A DNA stretch of 64,000 bases from Acanthococcus lagerstroemiae (lineage: Eukaryota; Arthropoda; Insecta; Hemiptera; Eriococcidae), in NCBI GenBank assembly GCA_031841125.1, contig CM063114.1, positions 4,216,001-4,280,000 on the forward strand, in the 5' to 3' direction. Positions 22,243 through 32,983 of the stretch are shown here, one piece after another. Within the stretch, counting starts at the first letter, position 1. Each line of letters starts with the position of its first letter. Under the pieces are notes generated by a model. That model made no database searches and was not told where the DNA came from. It worked only from the letters and a program-made list of their open reading frames with translations. The position numbers and the translations under genes are program-made.

Positions 22243-24749
22243 TATTAATCACTTATCAATCAATAAATTAAGCAGGGCCGTACCCAGGATTTAAGTAAGG
22301 GGAAGGGGGGCTCAATCACAGATCCGCCTTTCTCTCTATTTCAACCCATTTCCCCCCCCCCGTTTTTTTTGGCCAACGGGGGGGGGAGACTAGTAAAAGG
22401 TTATTGTTATGCGAGCTAGATCAAATTTTGCACACATTAGTTCTATGAGGTAGAAAACCAACAGAAGAGCATGCAAAAAAAATGTTTATTAAAATCGGCC
22501 AAATAATGACCTCAACATTTATATTATTTATTTTTCTGGGTGCTTTTTTAGAAAAATTTTGGACGCCTCTGCATCACCTTTACTACTACACAAGAGGTAA
22601 TCTGAACGGAACTAAATTTATCGTAGTCAGCGATACTTTCAAAAAGATCCTGTAAGGGACCGGGAAACCCCCACCACTGTCTGCTGTAATGGAAACCAGC
22701 ACCACTAGAAATAAGTGTAACCAAGTGATTGACTAATATAAGACTTAGGCATGTAATTTTAAAATATAAAAGATCAAAACACCATGATATCAGATAGATA
22801 AAACAAGATAAAAAATTTTCAATGGTAAAAAGTATAAAGAAGCACGTTAAAAAATTGATAAGCCGGGAGCCCCTTTCGTCTAATAAAACACAAACTGCCC
22901 CCTGATCATGTGACCCCACGAAACATACAAACACACAAACAAAACGACCCACATACACGTCAACCCACCTCCTCAACAATGAGTATACCAAACCAAAAAG
23001 AACAATAATAAATAACTGGTCATGCATCGTGAGCCCAACGGCGACGAAGAAGAGGCACCCGCCCCGAGCATCCCTCCCCCTCCGATTGAAAAACTAGGCC
23101 AAAACATAACTGAAACCCAACTTAAATCAGTAACTCCCTCCTACCCATCAGTCACCATACATAAAATATCTCCCCCCCCCAAAAAAAAAACAACAACAAA
23201 AAAACAGTACATTTAAATTGGAAATATAAAACAAATTTTAAAACATGAAAAGATACGACAAAACAAAAAAAGTCCAAAATAATCTCCTTCTTTTCAGCTT
23301 CGGGGCCGGTCCGTGATGATTGGGGGAAAAAAATGAACGACAAAAAAAAAATGCAAAAACTACTTTTTAAAAAACATTATTCGAGGCTGGCTTTTGGTTT
23401 AGTCACTGGCTATGGACATATATTCTCGATCTGCGCCTCGTCTTGCTCTTGGCTTGGCTGGAGACCGTGCAATGGCCACTCTGGCAGCTCGGTGGCAGAG
23501 GCCTCAGCCACTCATACTCTACGTGTTAACAAACCACAAATTACAAAAAATAAAAAAATAAAAAAAATGCGGAATCTATATCTCTGAACCCTGAATACAA
23601 ATAGTAGTATAATTTTTCTTTTTGATTGTTCTTGGCGTGGGACAAACCTACGGACAAAATGAAAATAAGAATGGCTATCTTGCTATATCCCATGATGGCC
23701 TCTACTGCTTCCGTCCAGTTCTAGCCGCACTGTCTCCAAGTCAGCAGAGACAACCCCCCCCCCCCGTTCCTAGGTTCACGGATTGAAAAAGTGATCGGAC
23801 CGAACCGACCAGCAACTACGAATTGTCAATAATTGCTAACCGTTGTTCATGCAACTGCTGACCAATTCAGCCTGAGTTTTCTCACTTCCCACACTATTTA
23901 TGAGTTCTGTGATCGAATGCGGGTTGTTGAAAACGTTGTTATCTCTTCTCCATTTCGACTAAATGTACAGAAAATCAGTGGGATTCTAATGTAAGCATTA
24001 CTTTATATCCGTAAAAAATTTCAAGTACGCCCGTTTCTGTTTAAAATTGCAGCCCAGAGAAAGTGTATGAAATACGCAAGCTGAACGATAATTTCAATGA
24101 TCTTGGGCTTAGGGTAAACAGAAAGACAAAAAAAAAAAAACAAGGTTAATTTACACGTTTTATAGTTTTACAGACGCATTCTGATTACGAGAGGTAGATT
24201 ATTTGCCTTCGATTAGACGAGATGGCATTTTGGCACACTGGAATGTATTTATAATTGCCTATTCGATTCGCCGTGAATATGTCTTCTGGAATATTGGAAA
24301 TTCACTTGAATATGCAATCTCCTTTGCATCTGAAGGGGTGGCACTGTGATATGTTGCAATGTTATTAAAATTGCCTATCTGAATCGCCGCAAATGCGTAT
24401 CTCAGATCCGGGTAACTAAAATGCTCAAATGACGTCAGATAATATCGAATATGGTATTTTTTTATTTAAACAAATCCTTTTTTTTTTTCTTTTTTTTTTG
24501 CTAGAAATCATTGAAGTATCAGTGTCTGATACCACTTCTGACACTTGGGCCAGGTCATTGGGAAGGGTGTTTTGAAAATTTCTTGAGCCTCGATTGTGAG
24601 TTTCCTCGTCATGGCCCGTGAGAAATAGCCTGGGTTAGCCGTAAACTAAATGCTTTATATAGTTTACGCAAAATGTAAACTATGTAAAGTATTTTTATTT
24701 TATAGTAACTTAAATGTAAAGTAAAATATGTACTGGGGAAAATTTCCCC
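22243..24749. other. No gene recognised; low-complexity and repeat-derived DNA
   Basis: Homopolymer-rich stretches (C-runs near 22350 and 23755, A-runs near 23180 and 24130, T-runs near 24480) separate sequence without recognisable coding. An open frame at 23022-23216 is proline-rich and ends in a poly-lysine/threonine run caused by low complexity. I see no domain or structured RNA here. Confidence 0.45.
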
Positions 24750-26355
24750 AGTTTGCAAGAGAAATATGATTGGATGGAGAACTGCATCAAGGAGGTGGCA
24801 GCACAAATTGGGGAAAGAAAAGTCAGGCCTCCAGCAAATGACAAAATCAGCGAGGAAACCAAAAAGCTCATAAATAAACGAACGCAGATCAGAAGCGATG
24901 AGGATAGGTTGGACCAGTGGGACCAGTTAGAACTATGTAAATTGAGGGAACTGATTAGGAAAGGGGTAAGGAAAGATGTACAAACATACGATCAGGAGGC
25001 AATAAGGGAAATAATAAAGGAGACTGGCTCTATTAGGAAAGTACATAAAGCATTTGTTCAAAGGCAAAATTTATGCCCAGCCATAAAAACGAAGAAATCT
25101 AAAAAAAAACTTTTTGAAAGGAAGGAGATAGTAAGAAAAGCAACGGAATTTTATAAGGAGCTATATACGGGGAAAGGGAAGGTGCAGGGGACTAGGCTAG
25201 GAAGGGGCAAGGATGAGAAAGGGACAGAAGAAATAACAGAAGAGAGGGAAGGAAACAAGGAAGAAATTACATCTGAAATTACAAACGAAGAAGTTTGGAG
25301 GATATTAGTAACGTTGAAGAAGGGGAAGGTGACTGGACCAGACGGGGAGGAGAACGAACTAATGATAATTTTAATAGATGCACGTACACCTTACATGACT
25401 AAATTATTTAAAAAATTTGAGCAAATAGGATTCACACCCAAATAATGACATCAATCAGAAATAATTTTGCTGTATAAAAAAGGAGACAGGAGCGACATGA
25501 ATAATTATAAATCTGTTAGCTTATCCTCAAACATAAGTAAAATTTTCGGAAAATTACTAAAAAAAAAACAACGATTATACAAAACTTTAGATTGGAGCCA
25601 ACCAGTGAAACAAGCCGAGTTTAGAGCAGGGTACTCAACCGTCGACCATACCGCCTTTACGCTCAATAAAATTTTGGAAAAAACAAAGGAGTATAATATG
25701 CCACTATGTCTCTTGTTTATTGATTTCAATAAAGTATTCGTCTCGGTGGAGCACTGGGCAGTATGGGATGCTATAGAAAAACAGGAGGTTGGAAAGAGAT
25801 ATAGTGAGTGTACTGAGGGAAATGTTTGTAAAAACCACAGCATACGTAAAGTTGGACAGAGTGGGTGAAGAATATGAAATACAGAAAGGAGTGAAGCAGA
25901 GGGACCCTCTGTCTCCCAACCTATTCATTGCTGTACTGGAGGGGATATTTCGGAGATTAAATTGGGAGAAAAAAAGGATAAGGATAAATAGTCGATGGCT
26001 GAATAACCTACGATATGCAGATGTAATTATGTTGCTAAGTAATGAAATAGAGGAGTTACAAGAGATGGCAGAAGAACTCAGTACCGAAAGTAGAAGCGTA
26101 GGACTGTCAGTGAATTTGACAAAAACCAAGGTGATGTCAAATACTCAGGAGGGAAAATTAAAGGTGGGGGTACAGAAATCGAAAAGTGGAGGAATATAAT
26201 TATTTAGGGTAAATGGTAACTTTTAAAAACAGAGAGAAACTGGAGCTGAGGGTAGGAATGACGAAAGCTTGTTTGAAAAGTTTCTGGGCTCGCAGAGCGA
26301 TGCTAGATTGTAACTTACCGCTAAGGGAAAAAATAAAAATACTAGACCATTATGT
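24750..26355 (+). mobile_element. RTE-type LINE remnant, most of the reverse transcriptase
   Basis: Plus-strand reverse transcriptase ORF broken into four frames. It includes the linker GSIRKVHKAFVQRQNLCP, the fingers block WRILVTLKKGKVTGPDG, LYKKGDRSDMNNYKSVSLSS (25467), AEFRAGYSTVDHTAF, LLFIDFNKVF (palm A), GVKQRDPLSPNLF (25890) and LRYADVIMLLS, in which the second catalytic Asp of YADD is replaced by Val. It stops abruptly after REKIKILDHYVIP, where the related copy at 46.4 kb continues TYRAETWSLT; Penelope-like sequence follows instead. Dead. Confidence 0.85.
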
Positions 26356-26718
26356 GATACCAAACAACAGCAGCGGTGTATACAGACTGGAATGTGAACC
26401 CTGTGACATGACCTACATAGGAGAAACAGGCAGAAAATTCACAACCAGAATCAAAGAACATGAAAAATCACAGAAGCTAAATGATGACAAATCACTGTTT
26501 GGAAAACACACATCTGCAATAACCATGAGGAAACCATAAAATTGACAAACTGACAGAAAAGTCAATGAAGATTATACGCATTAGCAAAATACACCCAGAA
26601 AAAGAAAATTAAAAGAACAACTATAAATAATAAAGGCAAAAATAAAACAAAACAACCTAATGAACACAACAACTAACTTCCAAAGTGAGAACTTATTCCA
26701 AATAATAGCATAACCCCC

Positions 26719-26840
26719 ACGGATTGGACGGACTGCACAATCACAGACAACTAATAGGAGCACACAACTAATAACACTCACTGATTGGACAGACTGCATA
26801 ATCACAGGCAACCAATAGGAGCACAAGACTAAACAGGTTT
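26719..26840 (+). repeat. Two tandem 61-bp repeats in the Penelope-like fragment
   Basis: GATTGGAC-GACTGCA-AATCACAG-CAA-CAATAGGAGCACA occurs at 26721 and again at 26782, with about 10 substitutions. It is part of the element's noncoding 3' region. Confidence 0.75.
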
Positions 26841-26908
26841 ACCATACGGTACTACTCTCAACTATAACTACAGGACCACAAGAGACAAGTCTCATTTAGG
26901 GTACTCCA

Positions 26909-26932
26909 CTGATGATGGCATAACAGCCGAAA
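26909..26932 (+). ncRNA. Hammerhead ribozyme-like core, copy 1
   Basis: CTGATGA (26909-26915), a three-pair stem GGC/GCC around a 6-nt loop (ATAACA), then GAAA (26929-26932). These are the two invariant boxes of a hammerhead with a short helix II. The flanks GTACTC (26901) and GAATAC (downstream) can form a helix I with 5 of 6 pairs; helix III would be very short. Penelope-like elements are known to carry such minimal hammerheads. The second copy at 40990-41013 keeps both boxes and the stem. Activity is untested. Confidence 0.6.
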
Positions 26933-26999
26933 GCGCTCTAGAATACAGAAGAAGAAAAAGTGAATTGGCACACCCTTACACACCGAACAATAGGGGCGG

Positions 27000-27345
27000 T
27001 GGAACGAATGACCGCGTGAAAAGGAATACGCAATTACGTTTTTGTGTCAACAGAAAACCGCTAACGTTTTTCTGGTAAATTTTTTCGTGCCCAGCCATTG
27101 GACAATATGTCCATGTCAAAACAAAATACGCGCATTGAAAAGAAGAAAAAAACGAGAATAGTATTTTAGAACGTTAGGGAAGTGATTCGAAAAGAAGAGA
27201 AGGTAGAAAACATCCTCACCACACAGAACATAGACTTCGCTGCAATCTGTGAGACAAAGAAGAAGGACCAGGGAACAAATAGGGCATCTAGCTGATATAT
27301 GGTCATCCAGACCTTGAAAAATGCACCAGCAAGAAATTTTCAGTA
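27000..27345 (+). mobile_element. LINE 5' fragment with start of AP endonuclease domain
   Basis: About 340 bp homologous, in inverse orientation, to 29410-29760. The decayed frame reads like RIVSWNIRE...VENILATQNIDFAAICETKKK: the W-N-x-R start and the E-T-K catalytic Glu motif of LINE apurinic endonucleases. Both copies end at nearly the same internal position, just after GGTCATNCAGACCTTGAAAAATG. Confidence 0.7.
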
Positions 27346-27862
27346 ACATTCACATCGAGTAACAGCGCTACTAACTTAATGACTTAGCGCGCAGTACGAG
27401 CAGCAATTAGAGTGCTCGATGAATGTACGAATACCAGTGTTGCCAGATGGGAAGTTGAAGAATGTACCAGTAAGAAATTTTCCGAGATTGTATCAGATTT
27501 CAAATGGAATGTGCTAAATAAAATGTGTGATTTTTGAAGTTGTACTAAAGTGTAGAAGAAACATTTTTGGTCAAAATCTTTAAAATGTACCGAAATCTAC
27601 TGAATATATTAAAACGTACCAAAACGAATCAAAACATAACGAACATACTAGAATGTATAAATCCTATCAAGAATGATGAAAATGCGTAAAAATGTATTAG
27701 AATTGTTGAAATCAGTAGACATGTTTCAAGAAAAGTTGGAATGTGTACCACATCTGACCACACTGACGAATAAAAAGGATACTGTCTAAATCTGCAGTTA
27801 GCAATCCGATAAAATCACATTACAATACGTCACATCGCATGACATCACGTTTCATCGAATCG

Positions 27863-27900
27863 TATATAAGCCGTGGATAGCCTGAATCGCTCGATCAGAT
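27863..27900 (+). promoter_or_regulatory. Core promoter of the cystatin gene
   Basis: TATATAAG at 27863-27870 and an initiator-like TCAGAT at 27895-27900 place the start A 34 bp from the TATA box, close to insect spacing. The 5' leader would be about 135 nt with no intron. It is the best-formed promoter in the window. Confidence 0.65.
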
Positions 27901-28031
27901 CGGCCATTCACTTTGATAGCGGTTGTATTCGTGCGTAAATTACTCAACTTGTGCAATAACATCTCCGAAAGTACGTTCTGTGATCTATATACGTACATTT
28001 TTTTGAAATATTTTTCGCACTTCATCCGACT

Positions 28032-28436
28032 ATGTATTCGCCATCATTGATTCTCATTTTCGCGTTCGCCGTTTCGATTCCGGCACAATTCGAATGTTCA
28101 CCATTCCCGCCTTCTCCGGGCTGGTCAGGCATTATCATTCCACGAGATACGAAAGACCCCGAAATTCTCTGGAGGGTGAATACCGCTCTCGCTAAACTGG
28201 ATGCCGGTATCGAATTGCCTTGTCAGAGAACGGCTGCCGAAATCAAGGAGGCGAAATCGCAAGTCGTGGCCGGCGGTATGAGGTACATCGTAAAGGCGGT
28301 AGCTTGCGTGCCCGATGTCGCTAGCTGCAAGTCGTCGGGGGACGATGCCGGCGAGTGTAGGACTTGCGACTTCGATTTGTGGGAGCGACTACCTCAGCAG
28401 AAAAGCTTGGAAGTAAACTCATTCGGTTGTGGATGA
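28032..28436 (+). CDS. Secreted cystatin-family cysteine protease inhibitor
   Basis: A single uninterrupted exon of 134 residues. The family blocks papain-like cysteine proteases by a wedge. Residues 1-~22 (MYSPSLILIFAFAVSIPAQF) are a signal peptide. The wedge elements are an N-terminal Gly (GWSG, residues 30-33) and the hallmark QVVAG at 77-81 within SQVVAGGMRYIVK. The second-hairpin Pro-Trp is not obvious: the matching stretch is LWERLPQQ, so Trp117 lies before rather than after the Pro. Seven cysteines (22, 64, 92, 99, 109, 112, 133) exceed the four of animal type-2 cystatins. The coding region is richer in GC than its flanks. A TATA/initiator pair lies upstream and AATAAA at 28670. It may act in the gut, saliva or haemolymph; the sequence does not say which. 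Confidence 0.88.
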   Translation: MYSPSLILIFAFAVSIPAQFECSPFPPSPGWSGIIIPRDTKDPEILWRVNTALAKLDAGIELPCQRTAAEIKEAKSQVVAGGMRYIVKAVACVPDVASCKSSGDDAGECRTCDFDLWERLPQQKSLEVNSFGCG

Positions 28437-28669
28437 ATGGCCAGTCAATAGCCGAGACCGAGGTGACCTTTATATTACACATCAGATTAGTTTATTAACT
28501 ACTTATTGGCTTACATACTTATTCATTTTGCTTGATCGTTTTTATCACACGTTTACAATAGTATTGTTCTATCCAATGGATTTAAACTTCGACGCCAGCT
28601 TTTTGTTAGTTTGACATTTTATTCTACTATAGATATACTTATAATACTCGTATGTACTTATACTCGATG

Positions 28670-28675
28670 AATAAA
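28670..28675 (+). terminator. Polyadenylation signal of the cystatin gene
   Basis: AATAAA 234 nt after the cystatin stop codon, followed by AT/GT-rich sequence. With the promoter it defines a compact intronless transcript of about 0.8 kb. Confidence 0.6.
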
Positions 28676-28889
28676 ATTTGCACTTCCGTACCCGCGTCAT
28701 TCCTTTGATCTTTGTCCTCGTAATGTATACTAATATTGGGGATATCAGCTATTCTATGATTGAAATATCACCGAGCGATTTAAAAAAAGAATTTACTTAC
28801 GCGAATCCGAATTTACTCTCTACGAAGGGAAACAATAATTTTTTCGATTTCTTTTAGGTGATAGTAGTCTAGTCATATTAGCAAATTGG

Positions 28890-29205
28890 GATATAAAAAT
28901 TAAGGAAAAGTTGCAGTTTGGTATACTGGTACCGCTTTCTACCCTAGACAACGTACTAAATTCGACAGTCAGATGACACTTGCGTTTTCCCCGAAGGTAA
29001 AATGTGTGGTGCAAATCGGTTTTTCGTGAATATCTCATTGAACATTGAATTTAAACGAAAAAGCTTAAAGCAAAATTTGTAGAACACTACGAAATACACA
29101 AATTATGTTCAACACTAAATCGTTATATGATGCTTAGTTCCTGAGATATTTAAAGGTAAAATGGTGGATATATTTTATGTGTTCATTATTTTCCACCCTG
29201 ACGCA
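28890..29205 (+). repeat. Left arm of a ~320-bp inverted repeat
   Basis: Complementary, with moderate divergence, to 29785-30110. Matching landmarks are CCAGTATACCAAA against its complement TTGGTATACTGG, CAAATATCTCAG against CTGAGATATTT, and TTTACC(AT/TT)C blocks. Noncoding. The two arms enclose the minus-strand LINE fragment at 29410-29760. Confidence 0.65.
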
Positions 29206-29259
29206 GGCCCAGTCGGGGTAATTCCAGGTTAGAGGAGTGCAGTGTTCCGGGGCTAATTT

Positions 29260-29290
29260 GACGTGCGTGCACCGCCATACGCCCCACTAT
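29260..29290 (+). repeat. Short non-LTR element family, 3' terminal scrap
   Basis: About 30 bp (GCGTGCACCGCCATACG and CCCCACTAT) matching the common 3' end of the family represented at 30294, 32984 and 51015, here on the plus strand. Severely 5'-truncated. Confidence 0.45.
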
Positions 29291-29409
29291 CATGGATATG
29301 ATGAAACATCTGATCTGTACACTAATTATACACACAACAAATTCTTGGGTAATACATGTCGGAATTTGGGGAATGGAATTTTACACTAGTAACGGAAAAT
29401 TTCTAGCTA

Positions 29410-29760
29410 GTACATTTTTCAAGGTCTGTATGACCATATATCAGCTGGATATCCTATTTGTTCCCTGGCTCTTCTTCTAGCGAAGTCTATGTTCTGTGTG
29501 GCGAGGATGTTTTCGACCTCCTCTTCTTCTCGAATCACTTCCCTAATGTTCCACGATACTATTCTCGTTTTTGTTTCTTTCAATGCGCGTATTTTGTTTT
29601 GACGGAACATATTGTCTAGTGGCTAGGTACGAAAAAATTTACCAGAAAAACGTTAGCGGTCTTCTGTTGGCACAAAAACGTTACCCCTGTGATGTAATTG
29701 CATATTCCTCTTCATGCGGTCATTCGTTCCACCGCCACTATTGTTGTTATCTGTAATGTA
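29410..29760 (-). mobile_element. LINE 5' fragment, inverse copy
   Basis: Minus-strand counterpart of 27000-27345. It reads KTRIVSWNIREVIREEEEVE then NILATQNIDFA, in frame over 63 codons, but a ~19-bp deletion removes the AICETK segment containing the catalytic Glu. Both fragments share the same 3' breakpoint and flank the cystatin gene as a 2.1-kb-spaced inverted pair. Confidence 0.7.
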
Positions 29761-29784
29761 TATGCTGAGTTTTTGGGTAGAACA

Positions 29785-30110
29785 CGTGAGGAGACAGGCA
29801 ATGGAATACTGTATTATGTGCATGTATAAAAAAACTTATTTTCAAATATCTCAGAAATTAAGCGTCGTACAAGGATTTTGCGTGGAACATAATTTATGGA
29901 TTTTTTAATGCTCTACAAATTTGAATCGAAATTTTCTCGTCTAAATTCAATATTCAACGAGATATTGCCGGAAAACTGTTTTGCGACACATATTTTACCA
30001 TCTAGGGAAAAAAGCAAGCGTCATCTGGCTCGCGACTTTTGATATGTTGTTTATGGTAGTGAGAGGAACCAGTATACCAAATTTCAGCTTTTTCCTAGTT
30101 TTCCCCTACT
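29785..30110 (-). repeat. Right arm of the ~320-bp inverted repeat
   Basis: Inverted partner of 28890-29205. See that entry for the matched words. The arm ends near AACCAGTATACCAAATTTCAG. Confidence 0.65.
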
Positions 30111-30293
30111 TTGATCATTTTTGTGTCTGACACAACTAAATCGAGATGCTGTTTCCGTTTTCGAACTTGTGCGGGTTTCTCAGAAAATTGTATGAGAGTA
30201 GTTTTTAGTCCGAATTGTAACGAGGGCATTTAAAGTCAAGAGCCGAGAAAAAGTAAAAAAAGCTTATGCACTGACCGATAGTAAAAACAGATC

Positions 30294-30470
30294 ACGTGTA
30301 GTGGGACGTATGGCGATGCACGCATGCCAAAGTGGCCTCTAAGACACCGCACCCCCAGCCCCGGAAACTACCCTTTCGAGTATGGCATCAGTGGCTGAAG
30401 GGACACTCTGAGGCCAGTCCAGGCCTCCATTTCGCCGTGCCACTTCCAGTGCGCGCGTCCTGCAAGGGTC
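30294..30470 (-). repeat. Short non-LTR element family, copy B with target-site duplication
   Basis: 177 bp flanked by AGTAAAAACAGATC (30280-30293) and AGTAGAAACAGATC (30471-30484), a 14-bp duplication with one mismatch. The low-coordinate end (GTGTAGTGGGACGTATGG) is shared by all copies and the other end is truncated, so transcription reads on the minus strand. No A-tail is visible. Confidence 0.7.
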
Positions 30471-30959
30471 AGTAGAAACAGATCCAAACATAAAGTTACT
30501 GTAACAGTATTGTGATTGTATTAAACTGAACTAATGTTCCTGCCTGGTCAATCGAGAATGAAAAAGGAGAGTAAGTCATAAGAATAAAAAGAGTAATAAT
30601 AATAATGTGGTTTTGAAAAGATTATCAGATGTACAGGTATGCTGGAAACAAAAGACGTGTGTTAGGCGTCGCATCGTGCTGTAGTCAAGCAGGACGATTT
30701 TTACCAAAACATGCGTTCGAGAAGAGAGAATCGCCGCACTTGTAAATTTCATAGTTAACCCGTAGCTTGACCACTTTTCCAAGGGGGGGGGAGGCAGCTA
30801 AGTTCGTTGTTTTGAGGGAGGGTGACGCAAGTTATGCAAATGTCATCAAAAAGTTTCAGATATTCAGTTGTTTATTTCATAGTAATATGTACTTAATGAA
30901 GATTTGAAAGTTTGTGGTAACAAAAACTTCATTAAATTCGTAGTTAACACACCCACCTA

Positions 30960-31440
30960 ATGGAGTTGTATTTAAAAAAAAGCTTTTTTCGAAAAGTTGC
31001 GCTCTCGAGGGCTTAATCTGTTCTAGGTGTAAAAACACCCCCGCTGAAATTTTTCTGAAATCGATAAATATTTAAGGGTCGCACACCTGGGCTGAAGTCT
31101 AACACAAAATTTCCCATTAGAGAAATTCCAGTTTTGCTTTGAAAAAACTTATAAATTAAGTTTGGCCAAAATATTGGTTTGACTAAAAAAAAATTGTCCT
31201 CATTAGTGTGTCTATTGCGTACCTAACCGCCCATAAAAATCAAATTTAACTAAAAATTCTCAAAATAATCATTTTTAGTACTCTACTAATTGGGTATTTA
31301 ATTCTCAGGGTCGAAGCCTTTTTTTTTTCAAATGTTGGCAAAAAGTAAACTTTCCATCATTATAGTTCCCAATTGAGTAGAATCGAAGCTTTTACGTTTT
31401 GGCGCCTTGTAAACCAATGTGAGGGTGAGAAGTTGAAACA
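30960..31440 (+). repeat. Left arm of an inverted repeat centred near 31.85 kb
   Basis: Pairs with 32330-32760. Matched phrases include GGGGCTTAATCTGTTCT-type sequence, AAAAACACCCCCGC against its diverged complement, AATATTTAAGGGTCGC, and ATTTCCCATTAGAGAAATTC. Divergence is roughly a quarter of positions by eye. Noncoding. Confidence 0.65.
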
Positions 31441-31739
31441 AACACAAAAAAAACTTGAAATTAAAAAAACCTAATTTTGACGAACTTAACGCAAAAAGGG
31501 GAAAATTTCAATATCATTGTGTTTGTCTTTATGGAAGGGGCCCACTTTATCGGTATTGAGTTAAGGGTAAGGGGTAATAGACAAAATTACTTTTCGAACG
31601 AGATCTTAACCAGCTCTGTAGCGTTACAGACAGATATTTTTTCGGATTTTTGAAGTTGAAGCACGGAGAAGCTGTATTTTGAGGAAAACACTTTTGAAAG
31701 TTGGCAAGCGATTCAGAATGAAAACTTCCTACGAGGAAA

Positions 31740-32040
31740 CATTTGGCATCGGTAACCTGGGCCCTTCCTGTTTCCATGCATTTCATACTCTGGAGCTCAA
31801 CCTTTTCAAAGGGGGGGGGGACACCCCAGGCCCGGACATTCAAGGTGTCCCGATATTTTCGAAAGTCCTGAATTTCAATCATACTGTACATTAAATCAGC
31901 AATCACTCCTTACACCATGAAAGAAACCTCTTATCCCGTAAGCTTATAATTGTTTCCCATCTAACGAAAGAACAACATTGAACTGGAAGGAGAGGGGGAC
32001 CGTGGAAATTCCTCCAGGCTTTATTTTTCCTTCTTCGGGG
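31740..32040 (-). repeat. Dispersed repeat, inverse copy of 17820-18070
   Basis: Located between the arms of the 31.0/32.7 kb inverted repeat. It contains ATCAGCAATCACTCCTTA, GAAACCTCTTATCCCG and CCCAGGCCCGGAC, the complements of phrases at 17.8-18.07 kb. Confidence 0.6.
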
Positions 32041-32329
32041 CTACTGGAGCTGGAACGGAGTGAGATATCGAAAAATGGCAAAGTGGAGGCGAAAGAGCAG
32101 GATTCTTGCTATCCAAAAAGTTAATAATCAAGAAATCAATTTCTGGTCGAAATCCAGAAAAACGGCTCTACAGCCCAAACTAAAATCGACAAAGTAGGCC
32201 TTTCGTTATAGGTGTACAGATTCACAATTTCAGCTCCCTGTTGTTCAATATGGATAAGGGTTGAAACCAAAACAACTTCATAAATTAAACTCCCGACCTC
32301 GCAAACCCTATTTGATATTATATTTGAGG

Positions 32330-32760
32330 TATCTATTGGCAGTTTTTCATTTCTGCCCCTTTGTAGACCCTTTTAAGTTTGAAGCGGCAACCCAGAAATC
32401 GTGAAAACCGGTTTTTATACCTTTTTATGTCCTTTCCATGAACTCTAAGGATGAAACTTCACTTTTTACCTGCATTCAAGACGGGGGCGCCGGCCTTGAA
32501 AAATTTTTTCCAATGGGTACACTAATAAGAAGAATTTTTTGAGTCAAATCAATATTGTTAGGGGTTTTTAAAACCAAATTGAAGTTTTTCTTATGGGAAA
32601 TTCTATATTAAACTTCACCTCAGATGCATGATCCTTAAATATTTTTCAATTCAAGAAAGAAAAAAAAATTTGCTGGAGTGTTTTTAGACCTACAAGAACA
32701 GATTAAGCCCCTAATATTGAAAAATAACAAAACCCAAATATTGTTCAGTAATTGTTGGTT
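32330..32760 (-). repeat. Right arm of the inverted repeat centred near 31.85 kb
   Basis: Inverted partner of 30960-31440. It carries AGAACAGATTAAGCCCC, the complement of the left arm's GGGCTTAATCTGTTCT, and GATCCTTAAATATTTTTC. Confidence 0.65.
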
Positions 32761-32983
32761 ATTAAACTTCATCTACAGTAAAAACTCTCTCATCCCGATG
32801 GAGAACAAGAGACCATTCGAAAAAGTAGGATAATCAGAAGTGCACCTCCCTCCCCCCCGAAAATAACTGTTTTGAGGCAGGAATTGATATTTTCAATGAA
32901 ATTTAATAACATTATATTCTATGCAAAGAAAGATAATTCAAATTTGACATGAGATTACAGTACTGTAAGTAGGCCTCCGTATG

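Larger units (their letters stand above)
26356..26990 (+). mobile_element. Penelope-like element fragment with GIY-YIG remnant
   Basis: Directly joined to the truncated LINE. The first ~180 bp stay open and encode SGVYRLECEPCDMTYIGETG followed by RKFTTRIKEH. That is the G-x-Y...Y-I-G-x-T-x-R core of the GIY-YIG endonuclease in Penelope-like elements, with the catalytic Arg context kept. Downstream come noncoding A-rich sequence, a 61-bp tandem repeat and a hammerhead-like core, the layout of a Penelope 3' end. The upstream reverse transcriptase of this element is missing. Confidence 0.8.

Noticed and set aside
22548..23027. 159-residue minus-strand open frame
   Set aside because: Hydrophobic, low-complexity translation from T-rich repeat DNA with no plausible start context or homologue.
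28032..28436. Horizontal transfer of the cystatin because it is intronless and GC-richer
   Set aside because: It has a eukaryotic signal peptide, an insect-style TATA/Inr promoter and AATAAA. Composition and lack of introns alone are not enough.
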